Below, in pieces: positions 1 through 7,885 of a stretch of DNA of 21,475 bases. Numbering within the stretch: position 1 is the first letter of the stretch; the number at the start of each line of letters is the position of its first letter. The position numbers were made by a program, and so were the translations under genes. This DNA is from JBAZZQ01 sp041658725 (GTDB taxonomy: Bacteria > Planctomycetota > Phycisphaerae > JAAYCJ01): assembly GCA_041658725.1 (NCBI GenBank), contig JBAZZQ010000062.1:1-21475 (forward strand), given 5' to 3'. The notes under the pieces are model-generated. The model was not told where the DNA came from. It did not search any database and saw nothing but the letters and a program-made list of their open reading frames with translations.

Positions 1-2
1 GC

Positions 3-119
3 AATCCGTTGCTGATAAAATTGTTCACGGGTCGGTTCCACCGGCCAATCCTCATTCCACGATATGAAGATTATCGGAAAAGTGAAGATGTTTTGATGAG
101 AATGGGATTATGGGTCTGA
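3..119 (+). CDS. C-terminal fragment of an upstream gene, possibly a regulator
   Basis: An open frame enters from the left edge and stops at TGA 117-119, giving 38 residues that end in RMGLWV. The segment PILIPRYEDYRKSED loosely resembles the IxxP...v.R.S end of LacI/GntR-type regulators, but this is a weak visual match only. A second frame (from base 2, stopping at 70) is also open to the edge, so the choice of frame is uncertain. There is too little sequence to assign a function. Confidence 0.33.
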   Translation, partial: NPLLIKLFTGRFHRPILIPRYEDYRKSEDVLMRMGLWV

Positions 120-159
120 ACGGTTACGGCGTATATTGTTTTCAAGGTTATGTTTCTTT

Positions 160-174
160 AGGAGACAGAAGATT
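160..174 (+). promoter_or_regulatory. Ribosome binding site and ATT start of the first beta-helix gene
   Basis: AGGAG at 160-164 lies 7 bases before ATT at 172-174. The same TTTAGGAGAnAGAAn block precedes the ATG of the paralogue at 4473, also with 7 bases of spacing. Aligned base for base, ATT 172 occupies the position of that ATG and is followed by the same T-x-K-L-M-I-L codons. This makes ATT the likely initiation site. TTG 136 has no ribosome binding site, and ATG 187 would remove the basic n-region of the signal peptide. Confidence 0.6.
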
Positions 175-2283
175 ACGCAAAAACTGATGATACTGACGGT
201 GATGGTTTTGGCCGGCCTGGCCAGCATGGAACGGGTTTCGGTGGCTGGAACGGACTATTATGTCAGCAACACCGGAAATGACAGCAACGCCGGGACTAGT
301 CCCGGGGCGCCGTGGGCGACCATGAGCAAAGTCAATTATTTTCCCTTCGTGAGTGGAGATGTTGTGCATTTTGAACGCGGAGGAATATGGCGAGATACAT
401 TAGTTCCCCCCTGGGTAGCGGGGACCTACACCGCATACGGAACAGGGAACAAGCCCCAGATCCTGGGGTCGCGGGAAATGAACGATCCGAACAGTTGGAT
501 CAACGAGGGGAGTAATATTTGGAGGGTGGCCATACCGACCGTTACGGGAAGCGAACTGTTGCCCAATCCCAGTTTTGATACTAATACTGCTAACTGGAGT
601 TGCTATGCAACATCGACTACGGGGACACGGGATACGGCGGTTTATTATACGTCTCCCGCCAGTTATAAAATAGCGTGCACGAACCACGGCACGAACCCGA
701 CCGACGTTCAGGTGTACACCTATCCGCTCAGCATCACCTACGGAAAGCAGTACAAACTGACGTTCCGGGCGAAATGCACATCTTCCTTTACTATTCCGGG
801 GGTTTATTTGCTAAATGGTTCGGGTCAATACGCTTTCATTCCGAATCCGCCCCATAGCACGAACTCCTCGCCGACCATTACCACTGATTGGGCTACATAC
901 ACGATTTATTACGAGGCCAGCGTCACGGCTACGGACGCCCGGATTGATTTTTTCCTGGGCGGCGGCATACCCGATAATTCGACGATGTGGATCGATACCC
1001 TGAGCCTCAAGGAACTTTCGGGAACTGCGTTGATCGAAAATATCGGCAACATCATCTTCAATAACGCGACCTGCGGCACGAGGCAATGGATGTTGTCTGA
1101 TCTGCACCGGCAGAAGGATTTCTGGTATGACGCGGACAATGTAACCGTCCATGTCTACTCCACCCAAAACCCGGCCACGCTGTACAACGATATCGAACTG
1201 GCGAGGGCGATAGTCTCCGTTTATGCAGTAAATAAGAGTTATATCACCCTGGATAATTTATCCATAGCGTATGTCGGCATCAATGGAATAGAACTTGGTT
1301 CTCACATGACGGTCACCAATTGCGATGTCAGTTACATTGGGGGAAGCGGTACAAGTGGCCGATATGGCAATGCGATCGAACTGTGGATGGGTGGTCATGA
1401 CATAACGGTGGAACACTGCCACATCTGGCAGGTCTATGACGCAGCGATAACCAATCAGGGCCAAACCGATACGAATTCCCAGTATAACCTGTATTTTCGT
1501 TACAATACCATTGAGGACTGCGGGATGGCATACGAGCTTTGGGATCGCCCCGAGTATTCGACCATGTATAATATCCATTTTGACAACAATACGTGTCGCA
1601 ACGCCGGGGGGTGGTCTCAAGGGCAGCGCCCGGACGCGGCAAGCGGCGTGTTTTTGAAAATTCACAACAGTAGCGCCGCAATAAATGGTCCTATCACCAT
1701 CACCAACAACATCTTCGATAACGCCTCCCTCGTGGCATTTAACATGCTGCTGCCGCGTATTCCGTGGAATGACCTGGACAATATAACTATCGATAACAAT
1801 ACGTACTACAGTCCCAATCCTTCCTTAGTGCTGGTCAACTGGGATGATAATGTTTCTTACTATTCCACTGCGGCCGATTTTGCCCAGTATAAAGCTGACA
1901 CGGGGAAAGATATCCATTCTCGTCTGAATCCTTGTGGCGCTCTTAGCGGTAAGGCGGTCTTGGGGGATTATACCGGCGATACCCAGGCCATTGGGGCCCT
2001 GATCGAATTGCGCCAGGGAGGTTCGGTGGTCAAGACAGTACCGCAGTTACTGGATACGAACGGTAATTTCAGCGTGTCGGACATTAAGCCTGGAACTTAT
2101 GACGTGGCGATCAAGGTTTATGGCCATCAGCGAAAGGTTCTGACTGGAATTGTATTTGTCGATCCGGCGACAACGGACATTGGGACGGTGACACTGACTG
2201 CCGGCGATACCAACGGCGATAATGCAATAACATCGGTGGATCTGATGACCGTGTTGGCGAACATGGACCAGAGCGGTAATTAA
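172..2283 (+). CDS. Exported right-handed beta-helix protein with inserted CBM-like domain and dockerin-like tail
   Basis: Counted from ATT 172 this is about 703 residues. Residues 1-26 form a signal peptide (basic TQK, hydrophobic core, likely cut near SVAG). Residues 27-125 begin with YYVSNTGNDSNAGT, the N-terminal pattern of DUF1565/pectate-lyase-like beta-helix proteins. Residues about 128-283 look like a CBM4_9-type jelly roll (ELLPNPSF start, GKQYKLTFRAK, DARIDFFLGG, WIDTLSL end). Residues about 284-580 are the beta-helix proper (YITLDNLSI, NGIELGSHMTVTNCDVSYIGG, GQRPD, ITITNNIFDNA, FAQYKADTGKD). Residues about 592-703 are the shared beta-sandwich tail ending in one dockerin-type loop, D679-x-N-x-D...D690. 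It probably binds or cleaves an extracellular polysaccharide. A lyase or hydrolase activity is plausible, but no catalytic residues could be assigned. It is the first gene of a likely three-gene run, 36 bases before its tandem paralogue. The ATT start would suggest weak translation. Confidence 0.8.
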   Translation: MTQKLMILTVMVLAGLASMERVSVAGTDYYVSNTGNDSNAGTSPGAPWATMSKVNYFPFVSGDVVHFERGGIWRDTLVPPWVAGTYTAYGTGNKPQILGSREMNDPNSWINEGSNIWRVAIPTVTGSELLPNPSFDTNTANWSCYATSTTGTRDTAVYYTSPASYKIACTNHGTNPTDVQVYTYPLSITYGKQYKLTFRAKCTSSFTIPGVYLLNGSGQYAFIPNPPHSTNSSPTITTDWATYTIYYEASVTATDARIDFFLGGGIPDNSTMWIDTLSLKELSGTALIENIGNIIFNNATCGTRQWMLSDLHRQKDFWYDADNVTVHVYSTQNPATLYNDIELARAIVSVYAVNKSYITLDNLSIAYVGINGIELGSHMTVTNCDVSYIGGSGTSGRYGNAIELWMGGHDITVEHCHIWQVYDAAITNQGQTDTNSQYNLYFRYNTIEDCGMAYELWDRPEYSTMYNIHFDNNTCRNAGGWSQGQRPDAASGVFLKIHNSSAAINGPITITNNIFDNASLVAFNMLLPRIPWNDLDNITIDNNTYYSPNPSLVLVNWDDNVSYYSTAADFAQYKADTGKDIHSRLNPCGALSGKAVLGDYTGDTQAIGALIELRQGGSVVKTVPQLLDTNGNFSVSDIKPGTYDVAIKVYGHQRKVLTGIVFVDPATTDIGTVTLTAGDTNGDNAITSVDLMTVLANMDQSGN

Positions 2284-2319
2284 AGCAAGGATTACACTTT
2301 ATTTATTAGAAAGTAGAAA

Positions 2320-4442
2320 ATGACACGAAAACTGATGATACTGGCGATGGTTTTTGCTGGCGTGGTCAGCATGGAACAGGTTTCGGTGGCTGGAACGGAC
2401 TATTACGTCAGTAACGCTGGAAATGACAGTAACGCCGGGACCAGTTCCGGCGCGCCGTGGGCGACCATGAGCAAAGTCAATTATTTTCCTTTCGTGGGCG
2501 GAGACTCCGTACACTTTGAACGCGGGGGAATATGGCGCGATGTGTTGATCCCCCACGAAGGAACGTCGGGGCATCATATAACCTATACCGCGTATGGCGA
2601 TCCGGCGAAGCCCAAGCCTCAGTTTCTTGGGTCGCATGAGATGAACAATCCGAGTTCCTGGGTCAATGAGGGAGGCAATATCTGGTCGGTGGTTGTGCCG
2701 CCTCTGACGGGAATTGAATTGTTGCCCAATCCGAGCTTCACGACGGATACCAATAGCTGGAACTGTTGGTATTCCGGGGGCGCGTCGGCTACGGGGGCGC
2801 GGGACACGTCGGTTTATGACACATCACCCGCCAGTTATAGGATATCGTGTACAGCCAGTGGTTCGGGGACCACCGATATTCAGGTGTACACTTCCCCGGT
2901 GAGCATCACCTATGGAAAACAGTACAAACTGACGTTCCGTGCGAAATGTACGACCCCCTTTGCTGTTCCCGTCGCTTTGCTATGGGGGGGAGTTATGCTT
3001 TCAATACATTCGACAACACAGAGGAATTTTCTCGGAGTATCACCACCGACTGGGCGACGTACACGGTCTTCTACGAGGCTGCTCTGACGGCGACGGATGC
3101 CAGAATTGACTTCCTGCTGGGCGGGGCTATCCCTGCGGGATCGACGCTGTGGATCGACTCTCTGAGTTTCCAGGCATTCGCCGGAACCGCATTGATCGAG
3201 AATATCGGTAACATTATTTTCGACAATACGACCTGTGGCCATAGGGTCGACGTTCCGGAGCATCTATATGCTCAAAATAGGTTTTGGTCTGATAAAAACA
3301 ATTTGACCGTCAAGCTCTATTGTACTCAAAACCCGGCTACGTTGTATAATGACATCGAATTGGCGAGGTTTCTGCCCGCTGTTATTAGAACACTCGGTAG
3401 GTCCTATGTCACCCTGGATAATTTATCCATAGCATACGGCGGCTACAATGGAATAGACCTGGGTAACTACATAACGATCACCTATTGTGACCTCAGTTAT
3501 ATCGGGGGAAGCGGAAGGAGTTGCTATAGTCGAGCCGGCGATGCGATTGAGGGCTATCAGAGTTTTCATGACGTTACCGTCGAACATTGCCATATTTGGC
3601 AGATATATGACTGTGGGGTATGTAGTTATGGAGGCAACGCGACGTGTTCTCAGTACAATATTTATTTTCGTTATAATACCATTGAGAACTGTCAGTACGC
3701 CTTTACATGTTTTATCCGCGATACGAACTCGACCCTGTATAATATCCATTTTGACAACAATACCTGCCGGAACTCCGGTGGTTGGGGAATGGGGCAGCGC
3801 TGGGATCCTTACAACGCTTTTCTAGATCTGCGCGATAATACAGCCGCCGTACCAGGTTCGATTACCATCACCAATAACGTTTTTGACAATGCTTCCGCCG
3901 GTATGGCGACTTTCATCAGCATACCCTGGACCGGATTGGATAATATGACGATAGACAATAATATCTACTATAATAATCCACCGGAATCTGTATTGGTCCA
4001 ATGGGGAAATGCCGTTTACCGCTCCACGGCAGCCGATTTCACTCAATATAAAGCCGTCTCAGGGAAGGATGCCAATTCTCGTCTGAATCCTTGTGGCGTT
4101 CTTGGCGGGAAGGTGGTCTTGGGGGATTATACCGGCGACGTTCGGGCCATTGGGGCGTTGATCGAATTGCGACAGGGAGGTTCGGTGGTCAAGACGGTAT
4201 CGCAATTACTGGATACGAACGGTAATTTCAGCGTGTCGGACATTAAGTCGGGAACTTATGACGTGGCGATCAAGGTTTATGGCCATGAGCGAAAGGTTCT
4301 GGCTGGAATTGTATTTGTCGATCCGACGACAACGGATATTGGGACGGTGACTCTGACTGCCGGCGATACCAACGGCGATAATACAATAACCTCGGTGGAT
4401 CTGATGACCGTATTGGCGAACATGGATCAGAGCGGCAACTAA
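2320..4442 (+). pseudogene. Tandem paralogue of the beta-helix/CBM/dockerin-like protein, broken by a frameshift
   Basis: ATG 2320 begins MTRKLMIL followed by the same signal peptide, YYVSNAGNDSNAGT start and CBM-like domain as the gene upstream. The first frame stops at TGA 3085-3087. Similarity to the paralogue (ITTDWATYT, LTATDARIDFLLGG, WIDSLS) continues in another frame from about 2985 and runs unbroken to the TAA at 4442. The switch falls at the seven-G run 2984-2990. One extra G would restore a single 707-residue frame against 703 in the paralogue. The rest (beta-helix, shared tail, dockerin loop in GDTNGDNTITSVDL) is intact, which argues for a recent mutation, a sequencing error or slippage rather than an old pseudogene. 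The ribosome binding site is also poor: the TTAGAAAGTAG before ATG lacks the AGGAG of its relatives. The product is either a truncated 255-residue secreted fragment or, if slippage occurs, the full protein. Confidence 0.78.
2984..2990 (+). other. Seven-G homopolymer at the frameshift point
   Basis: TAT is followed by seven G and then AGTTATGC. Codons upstream read CTA TGG GGG, while the conserved downstream frame reads GGG AGT TAT GCT TTC, so the shift is -1 within the run. The paralogue at 172 has no homopolymer at the equivalent place (AATGGTTCGGGTCAATACGC). Confidence 0.85.
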
Positions 4443-4472
4443 AGATAAGTTTATGTTTTTAGGAGATAGAAA

Positions 4473-5483
4473 ATGACGCGAAAACTGATGATACTGACGG
4501 TGATGGTTTTGGCCGGCACGCTTAGCGCTTGGGGCGCGGTCCTGTTCCAGGATCAATTTACGAACATTACTGGCGCCCCGGACAACACCACGTGGAACGA
4601 CGTAGGTCCTAACAAGGGATCGACCGTACTTGAGGCCTACCAACTTAAGTCAAGAAGGACGGACATGATTCGAACGATCCAGACCTTCGATGCGACCGTT
4701 CCGGGGCAACCGCTGACGTTCTGCGTTGATGTGCCGTCGCCGCCGTTGGCATATTCCGGTGGCGCCGACGCGGCGGTGATGAAGGTTTACACCAGTGGCG
4801 GTGCTTACCCGATATGCACCTTATATGACTATCAGGGGTATGGAGGTTATTATGGTATAGATATCAGTCTGAAACGCAGTACTGGCACCATTCTGTATTC
4901 TAAATTTATCAATGGAACGCTGGGTACGTACCCGATGACGATAAGATTGACCCTCGATGCCACGAACGCCAGCATCCAGCTTGTGAACGGACCCTACGGA
5001 AACGACGTTCTCTGGAGCGGTCCGCATGGTGTGACCGGATTGGCGGCCGCCCGGCTGGCTTTGACCAACATAAACGGCTCATCTAATGGTAATGAATATC
5101 TCTATGCCAGAATGGACAATGCGCTGGTCGCCAGCGGGCTTTTCGTGCAGGGCAAGGTGGCGATGGAGAATTATACCGGAGATGCGCGGGCCATCGCGGC
5201 TTTGATCGAGCTTCGCCAGGGAGGTTCGGTGGTCAAGACATCGGCGCAGTTGCTAAGCTCGGACGGAACCTTTACGATGTCGGACGTGGTGCCGGGCACG
5301 TATGACGTGGCCATCAAGACGTATATCCACCAGCAGAAAGTCCTGACTGGCGTTTCGATCAACACTAATCGCGATCTCGGCACCATCCAGTTGCTGAGCG
5401 GCGATTGCGACGGGGACAGCGAGGTCACGAGTACGGACCTGTCGATTATTCTGACGAATATGGATTTGGTCGGCGACCCGTAG
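4473..5483 (+). CDS. Exported concanavalin/LamG-like protein with dockerin-like tail
   Basis: This is a 336-residue protein from ATG 4473, with AGGAG 4461-4465 placed 7 bases upstream. Residues 1-21 are a signal peptide whose coding DNA shares a 36-base identical stretch (4482-4517) with 181-216 of the first beta-helix gene. Residues about 22-225 open with AVLFQDQFT and look like an all-beta jelly roll of the LamG/concanavalin type (TFDATVPGQPLTFCVDV, MTIRLTLDATNASIQLVNGP, MDNALV). The specific ligand is unknown. Residues 227-310 are the shared beta-sandwich tail, and D311-x-D-x-D...D322 is a single dockerin-like EF-hand loop (GDCDGDSEVTSTDL). It lies 30 bases after the preceding gene, so probably in the same transcript. 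Two promoter/operator copies follow immediately. It could be a carbohydrate-binding surface protein; no catalytic motif is visible. Confidence 0.82.
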   Translation: MTRKLMILTVMVLAGTLSAWGAVLFQDQFTNITGAPDNTTWNDVGPNKGSTVLEAYQLKSRRTDMIRTIQTFDATVPGQPLTFCVDVPSPPLAYSGGADAAVMKVYTSGGAYPICTLYDYQGYGGYYGIDISLKRSTGTILYSKFINGTLGTYPMTIRLTLDATNASIQLVNGPYGNDVLWSGPHGVTGLAAARLALTNINGSSNGNEYLYARMDNALVASGLFVQGKVAMENYTGDARAIAALIELRQGGSVVKTSAQLLSSDGTFTMSDVVPGTYDVAIKTYIHQQKVLTGVSINTNRDLGTIQLLSGDCDGDSEVTSTDLSIILTNMDLVGDP

Positions 5484-5486
5484 GCT

Positions 5487-5537
5487 CAAGATACGCTAAT
5501 AAGTTATGATATGGCTACCTGAACCGATATAGACAAG
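5487..5537 (+). repeat. Degenerate copy of the lacI promoter/operator module
   Basis: The segment starting CAAGATA and containing AATAAGTTATGAT and CTGAACCGATATAG (5519-5532) matches 5573-5625 with one base missing and several substitutions. The -10 equivalent TATGAT (5505-5510) is good. The -35 equivalent (GGCTCA, 5483-5488) has lost TTGACA. It may act as an auxiliary operator 87 bases upstream of the main one, or be a decayed duplicate. Confidence 0.7.
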
Positions 5538-5568
5538 AAAAAAATGCGGGTTTTTAAAAAATATTCTC

Positions 5569-5597
5569 TTGACAAGATATACTCAATAAGTTACGAT
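5569..5597 (+). promoter_or_regulatory. Promoter of the lacI-family gene
   Basis: TTGACA at 5569-5574 (perfect sigma70 -35) and TACGAT at 5592-5597 are separated by exactly 17 bases. The predicted start of transcription is near 5604, just before the operator-like site, leaving a leader of roughly 114 bases. Confidence 0.75.
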
Positions 5598-5605
5598 GTG
5601 GTTAT

Positions 5606-5619
5606 CTGAACCGGTATAG
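5606..5619 (+). promoter_or_regulatory. Operator-like site, copy at lacI
   Basis: CTGAACCGGTATAG is an imperfect inverted repeat centred on CCGG (10 of 14 positions symmetric), resembling the centre-CG palindromes bound by LacI-family proteins. It lies 9 bases after the -10 box, overlapping the expected transcription start, as repressor operators often do. The identical 14-mer occurs at 12671-12684 and a one-base variant at 5519-5532. The cognate regulator is inferred, not shown. Confidence 0.6.
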
Positions 5620-5680
5620 AAGCGTTAGTGGAAATGAGACGCGGGTCGCCGGGTTGCGAAAATATGAGCTTTTTATAAGA

Positions 5681-5700
5681 CCGTTGAGAAATCTCATCGG
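5681..5700 (+). promoter_or_regulatory. Leader stem-loop before lacI
   Basis: CCGTTGAG (5681-5688), loop AAAT, CTCATCGG (5693-5700) forms an 8-pair stem with one T-T mismatch. A stem-loop at the equivalent place before the operon copy at 12738-12771 is longer and perfect. The lacI ribosome binding site AGAGG (5705-5709) follows directly, so the structure could affect translation. Confidence 0.5.
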
Positions 5701-5717
5701 CACCAGAGGTTAGTATT

Positions 5718-6713
5718 ATGGCAGTTACATTAAACGACATTGCGAAAAGGGTGGGTTTGGCAAAGACCACGGTCTCGACCGTTCTCAATAATAGGTCAGC
5801 CCAAGTCGGTATTGCAGACGAAACTCAGAAAAAGATTCATAAAGCGGCCATGGATTTGGGTTATCGTCCATCCTTCTCGGCCCGGTCGCTGGCCAGGGGC
5901 AAAACCCTTTCTCTTGGGTTTATATGTGGGGATATTAATAACCCTGCCGTCTCAGAATTGGCGTCGCTGGGGATGGAGGAGGCGGAAAAGCGGGGGAACC
6001 ATCTTATGATTTCCGTGACCAAGTGGGACTACCAGCGGGAGATGGATTGCCTGAACACGCTGTTGGAGCGCCGGGTGGATGGCGTGATGATAACCTCGGC
6101 GGCACTGCAGCCGGGAGTTCCGCAGTATGAGCACATCATCCGGGACGAATTTCCCGTGGTGGTATTAGATGAGCATTGTCCGGATACGTTGTCCTCCGTC
6201 AAAAATGATTGGATGACGGGGATGGCCCAGGCGGTGCGGCTTCTGAAGAGTAAGGGTCATACACGGATCGGTTTTTTAGGGAAGGAAAATCCGGATAAGA
6301 AACTGTACAGCAAGCTGTCGGCGTTTTTGAGCGTTTGCCCACAAGAAAAAGTTGATTTTTGTGAATTGGAGTGCTCCATCGATATAGAAAGCGCCTGCCG
6401 GATGGGGCGGGAACTGGCCGACCGGGCAGACCGGCCTACCGCCGTGATTGCCTATTCGGATTATATTGCCACGGGGCTAATGCTCGGACTTCATGAAAAG
6501 GGGCTATCTATTCCTCGGGACATGGCGGTGATCGGAATCGACGGAACAGACATGGGGAAATATCTTTTACCCCCGTTGACCTCTATCGCCGTGGATCGTC
6601 GAAAGGTCGTAGTTCAGGCCATTGAAATGCTCCTTGAAATGATAGACAAAAAGAAAATCATTACGAAAAAAGTTTATCTGCCTACGAGCCTGGTGGTTCG
6701 GGCAAGCACGTGA
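5718..6713 (+). CDS. LacI-family transcriptional regulator
   Basis: This is a 331-residue protein, the normal length for the family. Residues 4-26 (TLNDIAKRVGLAKTTVSTVLNNR) form the helix-turn-helix, with the TTVSTVLN core in the recognition-helix position. Residues about 54-63 (SARSLARGKT) are the hinge helix, and residues about 64-331 form a periplasmic-binding-protein-like sugar-sensing domain (LGFICGDINNP, DGVMITSAAL, RIGFLGKEN, AVIAYSDYIATGLMLGL, PLTSIAVDR). ATG 5718 is preceded by AGAGG 8 bases upstream and gives the canonical short arm before the helix-turn-helix. It sits behind its own promoter with an operator-like site overlapping the start of transcription, so it is probably self-repressing. 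The same control region, including the first codons of this gene, precedes the catabolic operon at 12864, making that operon a likely second target. The inducer is unknown, probably a mono- or oligosaccharide. Confidence 0.92.
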   Translation: MAVTLNDIAKRVGLAKTTVSTVLNNRSAQVGIADETQKKIHKAAMDLGYRPSFSARSLARGKTLSLGFICGDINNPAVSELASLGMEEAEKRGNHLMISVTKWDYQREMDCLNTLLERRVDGVMITSAALQPGVPQYEHIIRDEFPVVVLDEHCPDTLSSVKNDWMTGMAQAVRLLKSKGHTRIGFLGKENPDKKLYSKLSAFLSVCPQEKVDFCELECSIDIESACRMGRELADRADRPTAVIAYSDYIATGLMLGLHEKGLSIPRDMAVIGIDGTDMGKYLLPPLTSIAVDRRKVVVQAIEMLLEMIDKKKIITKKVYLPTSLVVRAST

Positions 6714-6761
6714 AAATGAGTGAAAACGTTATTTTGTTGTTTTTTTATAAGGAGACAAAAA

Positions 6762-7763
6762 ATGTCGAGAAAACTGATGATGTTGATGGCGATGGTTTTG
6801 GCCGGCACGGTCAATGTCTGGGGAGGAGTTCTGCTCGAAGATGATTTCACGGGCAATAATGTCATCCCGAACCCCGCCAAGTGGACTTATTGGAACTCGG
6901 GTGCGACGTATCTTAGTAACGACATGCTCTATTGCAGCAACATGGAGGAAGTCCGAACCGTACCAACCTTCGATGTAACCGTTCCTGGACAACCTATTAC
7001 GTTCGATGTAGATTTGGTTTCCCGTAATGAATCTACAGGTGGAACTGATGCCTGGATGATCAAAGTGACGGATACCGCTAACACGAACTACCTGAAACTT
7101 CGAGTCTGGGGTTTCACCGGCGGCTGGGGTGTGTATGGGCATGAAATCAGCCTGAAACTAGTTACTGATAGCGGAGAAACTAACCTGTTTAATGACCAGC
7201 TTTACACCGGTTCCAATAATCCCGGTCCCTTCCATGTGACGATGACTGTGGATGCCACCAACGTGAGGCTTCTGGTTACAGGAAACCTACTGGGTTCAGG
7301 AATTCTATCTCCGATCGTGGCACATGGTGCGTCCCTGGGTTCAATCTTTTTTCACCTGACAGATTCCAATTATGAATGGGTCAGGTTTGATAATGCCAAA
7401 GTATCCACACAGGCGTCTTCGTTGAAGGGTACGGTGGTGCTGGGGGATTATACCGGAGATATGCGGGCCATCGGAGCCAAGATCGAGTTCCGCCAGAGCG
7501 GTTCGGTGGTCAAGACGATAGACCAATTGTTGAACCCGGACGGAACATTTTTGATGTATGGCGTGGATGGCGTGCCGCCGGGAACTTACAACGTGGCGCT
7601 CAAGACTTATAACCACTTGCAGAAGGTTTTGTCAGGCATTACGGTTTTGGCCCAGCCGCAGATGACGGACTTGGCGACGATTACTTTGACTGCCGGTGAT
7701 AACGATGGCGACAATGAAGTAACTTCGACTGATCTGGCAACCGTGTTGGGGAACATGGAGTAA
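6762..7763 (+). CDS. Exported LamG-like protein with dockerin-like tail
   Basis: This is a 333-residue protein from ATG 6762, preceded by AAGGAG 7 bases upstream; an upstream in-frame GTG at 6720 lacks a ribosome binding site. Residues 1-22 are a signal peptide of the shared type (MSRKLMMLMAMVLAG). Residues about 23-220 are a LamG/concanavalin-like beta sandwich (LLEDDFTGNN start, MTVDATNVRLLVTGN, VRFDNAKVS end). Residues 222-310 are the shared tail, and D313-x-D-x-D...D324 is the single dockerin-like loop. Its central domain is closely related to that of the PEP-CTERM protein at 9939, with a 174-base stretch (7065-7238) almost identical between the two genes. It starts 48 bases after the lacI stop, so it may be cotranscribed with lacI. 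It is probably a surface or cell-associated sugar-binding protein; no active site was recognised. Confidence 0.82.
   Translation: MSRKLMMLMAMVLAGTVNVWGGVLLEDDFTGNNVIPNPAKWTYWNSGATYLSNDMLYCSNMEEVRTVPTFDVTVPGQPITFDVDLVSRNESTGGTDAWMIKVTDTANTNYLKLRVWGFTGGWGVYGHEISLKLVTDSGETNLFNDQLYTGSNNPGPFHVTMTVDATNVRLLVTGNLLGSGILSPIVAHGASLGSIFFHLTDSNYEWVRFDNAKVSTQASSLKGTVVLGDYTGDMRAIGAKIEFRQSGSVVKTIDQLLNPDGTFLMYGVDGVPPGTYNVALKTYNHLQKVLSGITVLAQPQMTDLATITLTAGDNDGDNEVTSTDLATVLGNME
7065..7238 (+). repeat. Near-identical 174-base tract shared with 10248-10421
   Basis: From GTGACGGATACCGC to CCTTCCATGTG the two genes differ at only two silent positions that I can see (CACCGGC/CACTGGC and CAGCCTG/CAGTCTG). Sequence on either side in the same domain diverges much more. 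This is the pattern expected after gene conversion or a recent recombination between paralogues. Confidence 0.8.
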
Positions 7764-7885
7764 ATTCATGGTTCCATAGAAAGTGGCGGTCCACCCAACC
7801 GTGGTGGGCAGCCCTAATCGGGATTTGGATTTTGGACTTGGAAGACGGGCCGCACGAATGCGGTGGTAATGTGAGGAAAATGATC
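7764..7885 (+). other. Gap between LamG-like gene and pseudopilin gene
   Basis: I see no convincing promoter, terminator or small gene in these 122 bases. A five-pair CCACC/GGTGG inverted repeat around 7791-7808 is too weak to call. The frame of the next gene is open back to TTG 7832 but has no ribosome binding site there. Confidence 0.4.

Larger units (their letters stand above)
5559..5747 (+). repeat. LacI control region, paralogous to 12625-12811
   Basis: This block contains, in order, -35, -10, operator-like site, leader, stem-loop and the first ten codons of lacI. The same order and spacing recur at 12625-12811. The distance from the first base of TTGACA to ATG is 149 bases here and 148 there. 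Similarity is highest around the promoter/operator and over the first 30 coding bases (27 of 30 identical). Confidence 0.85.

Noticed and set aside
116..129. CTGAACGGTTACGG upstream of the first beta-helix gene, resembling the operator-like 14-mer
   Set aside because: Only the CTGAAC half matches well, spacing to any -10 box is wrong, and no convincing -35/-10 pair is present.
2991..3087. Programmed -1 frameshifting at the seven-G run
   Set aside because: No downstream pseudoknot or clear X-XXY-YYZ heptamer context could be identified by eye and the paralogue reads through in one frame, so mutation, slippage or error is preferred.
7791..7808. CCACC/GGTGG inverted repeat before the pseudopilin gene
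   Set aside because: Five pairs with no T tract; too weak to call a terminator.
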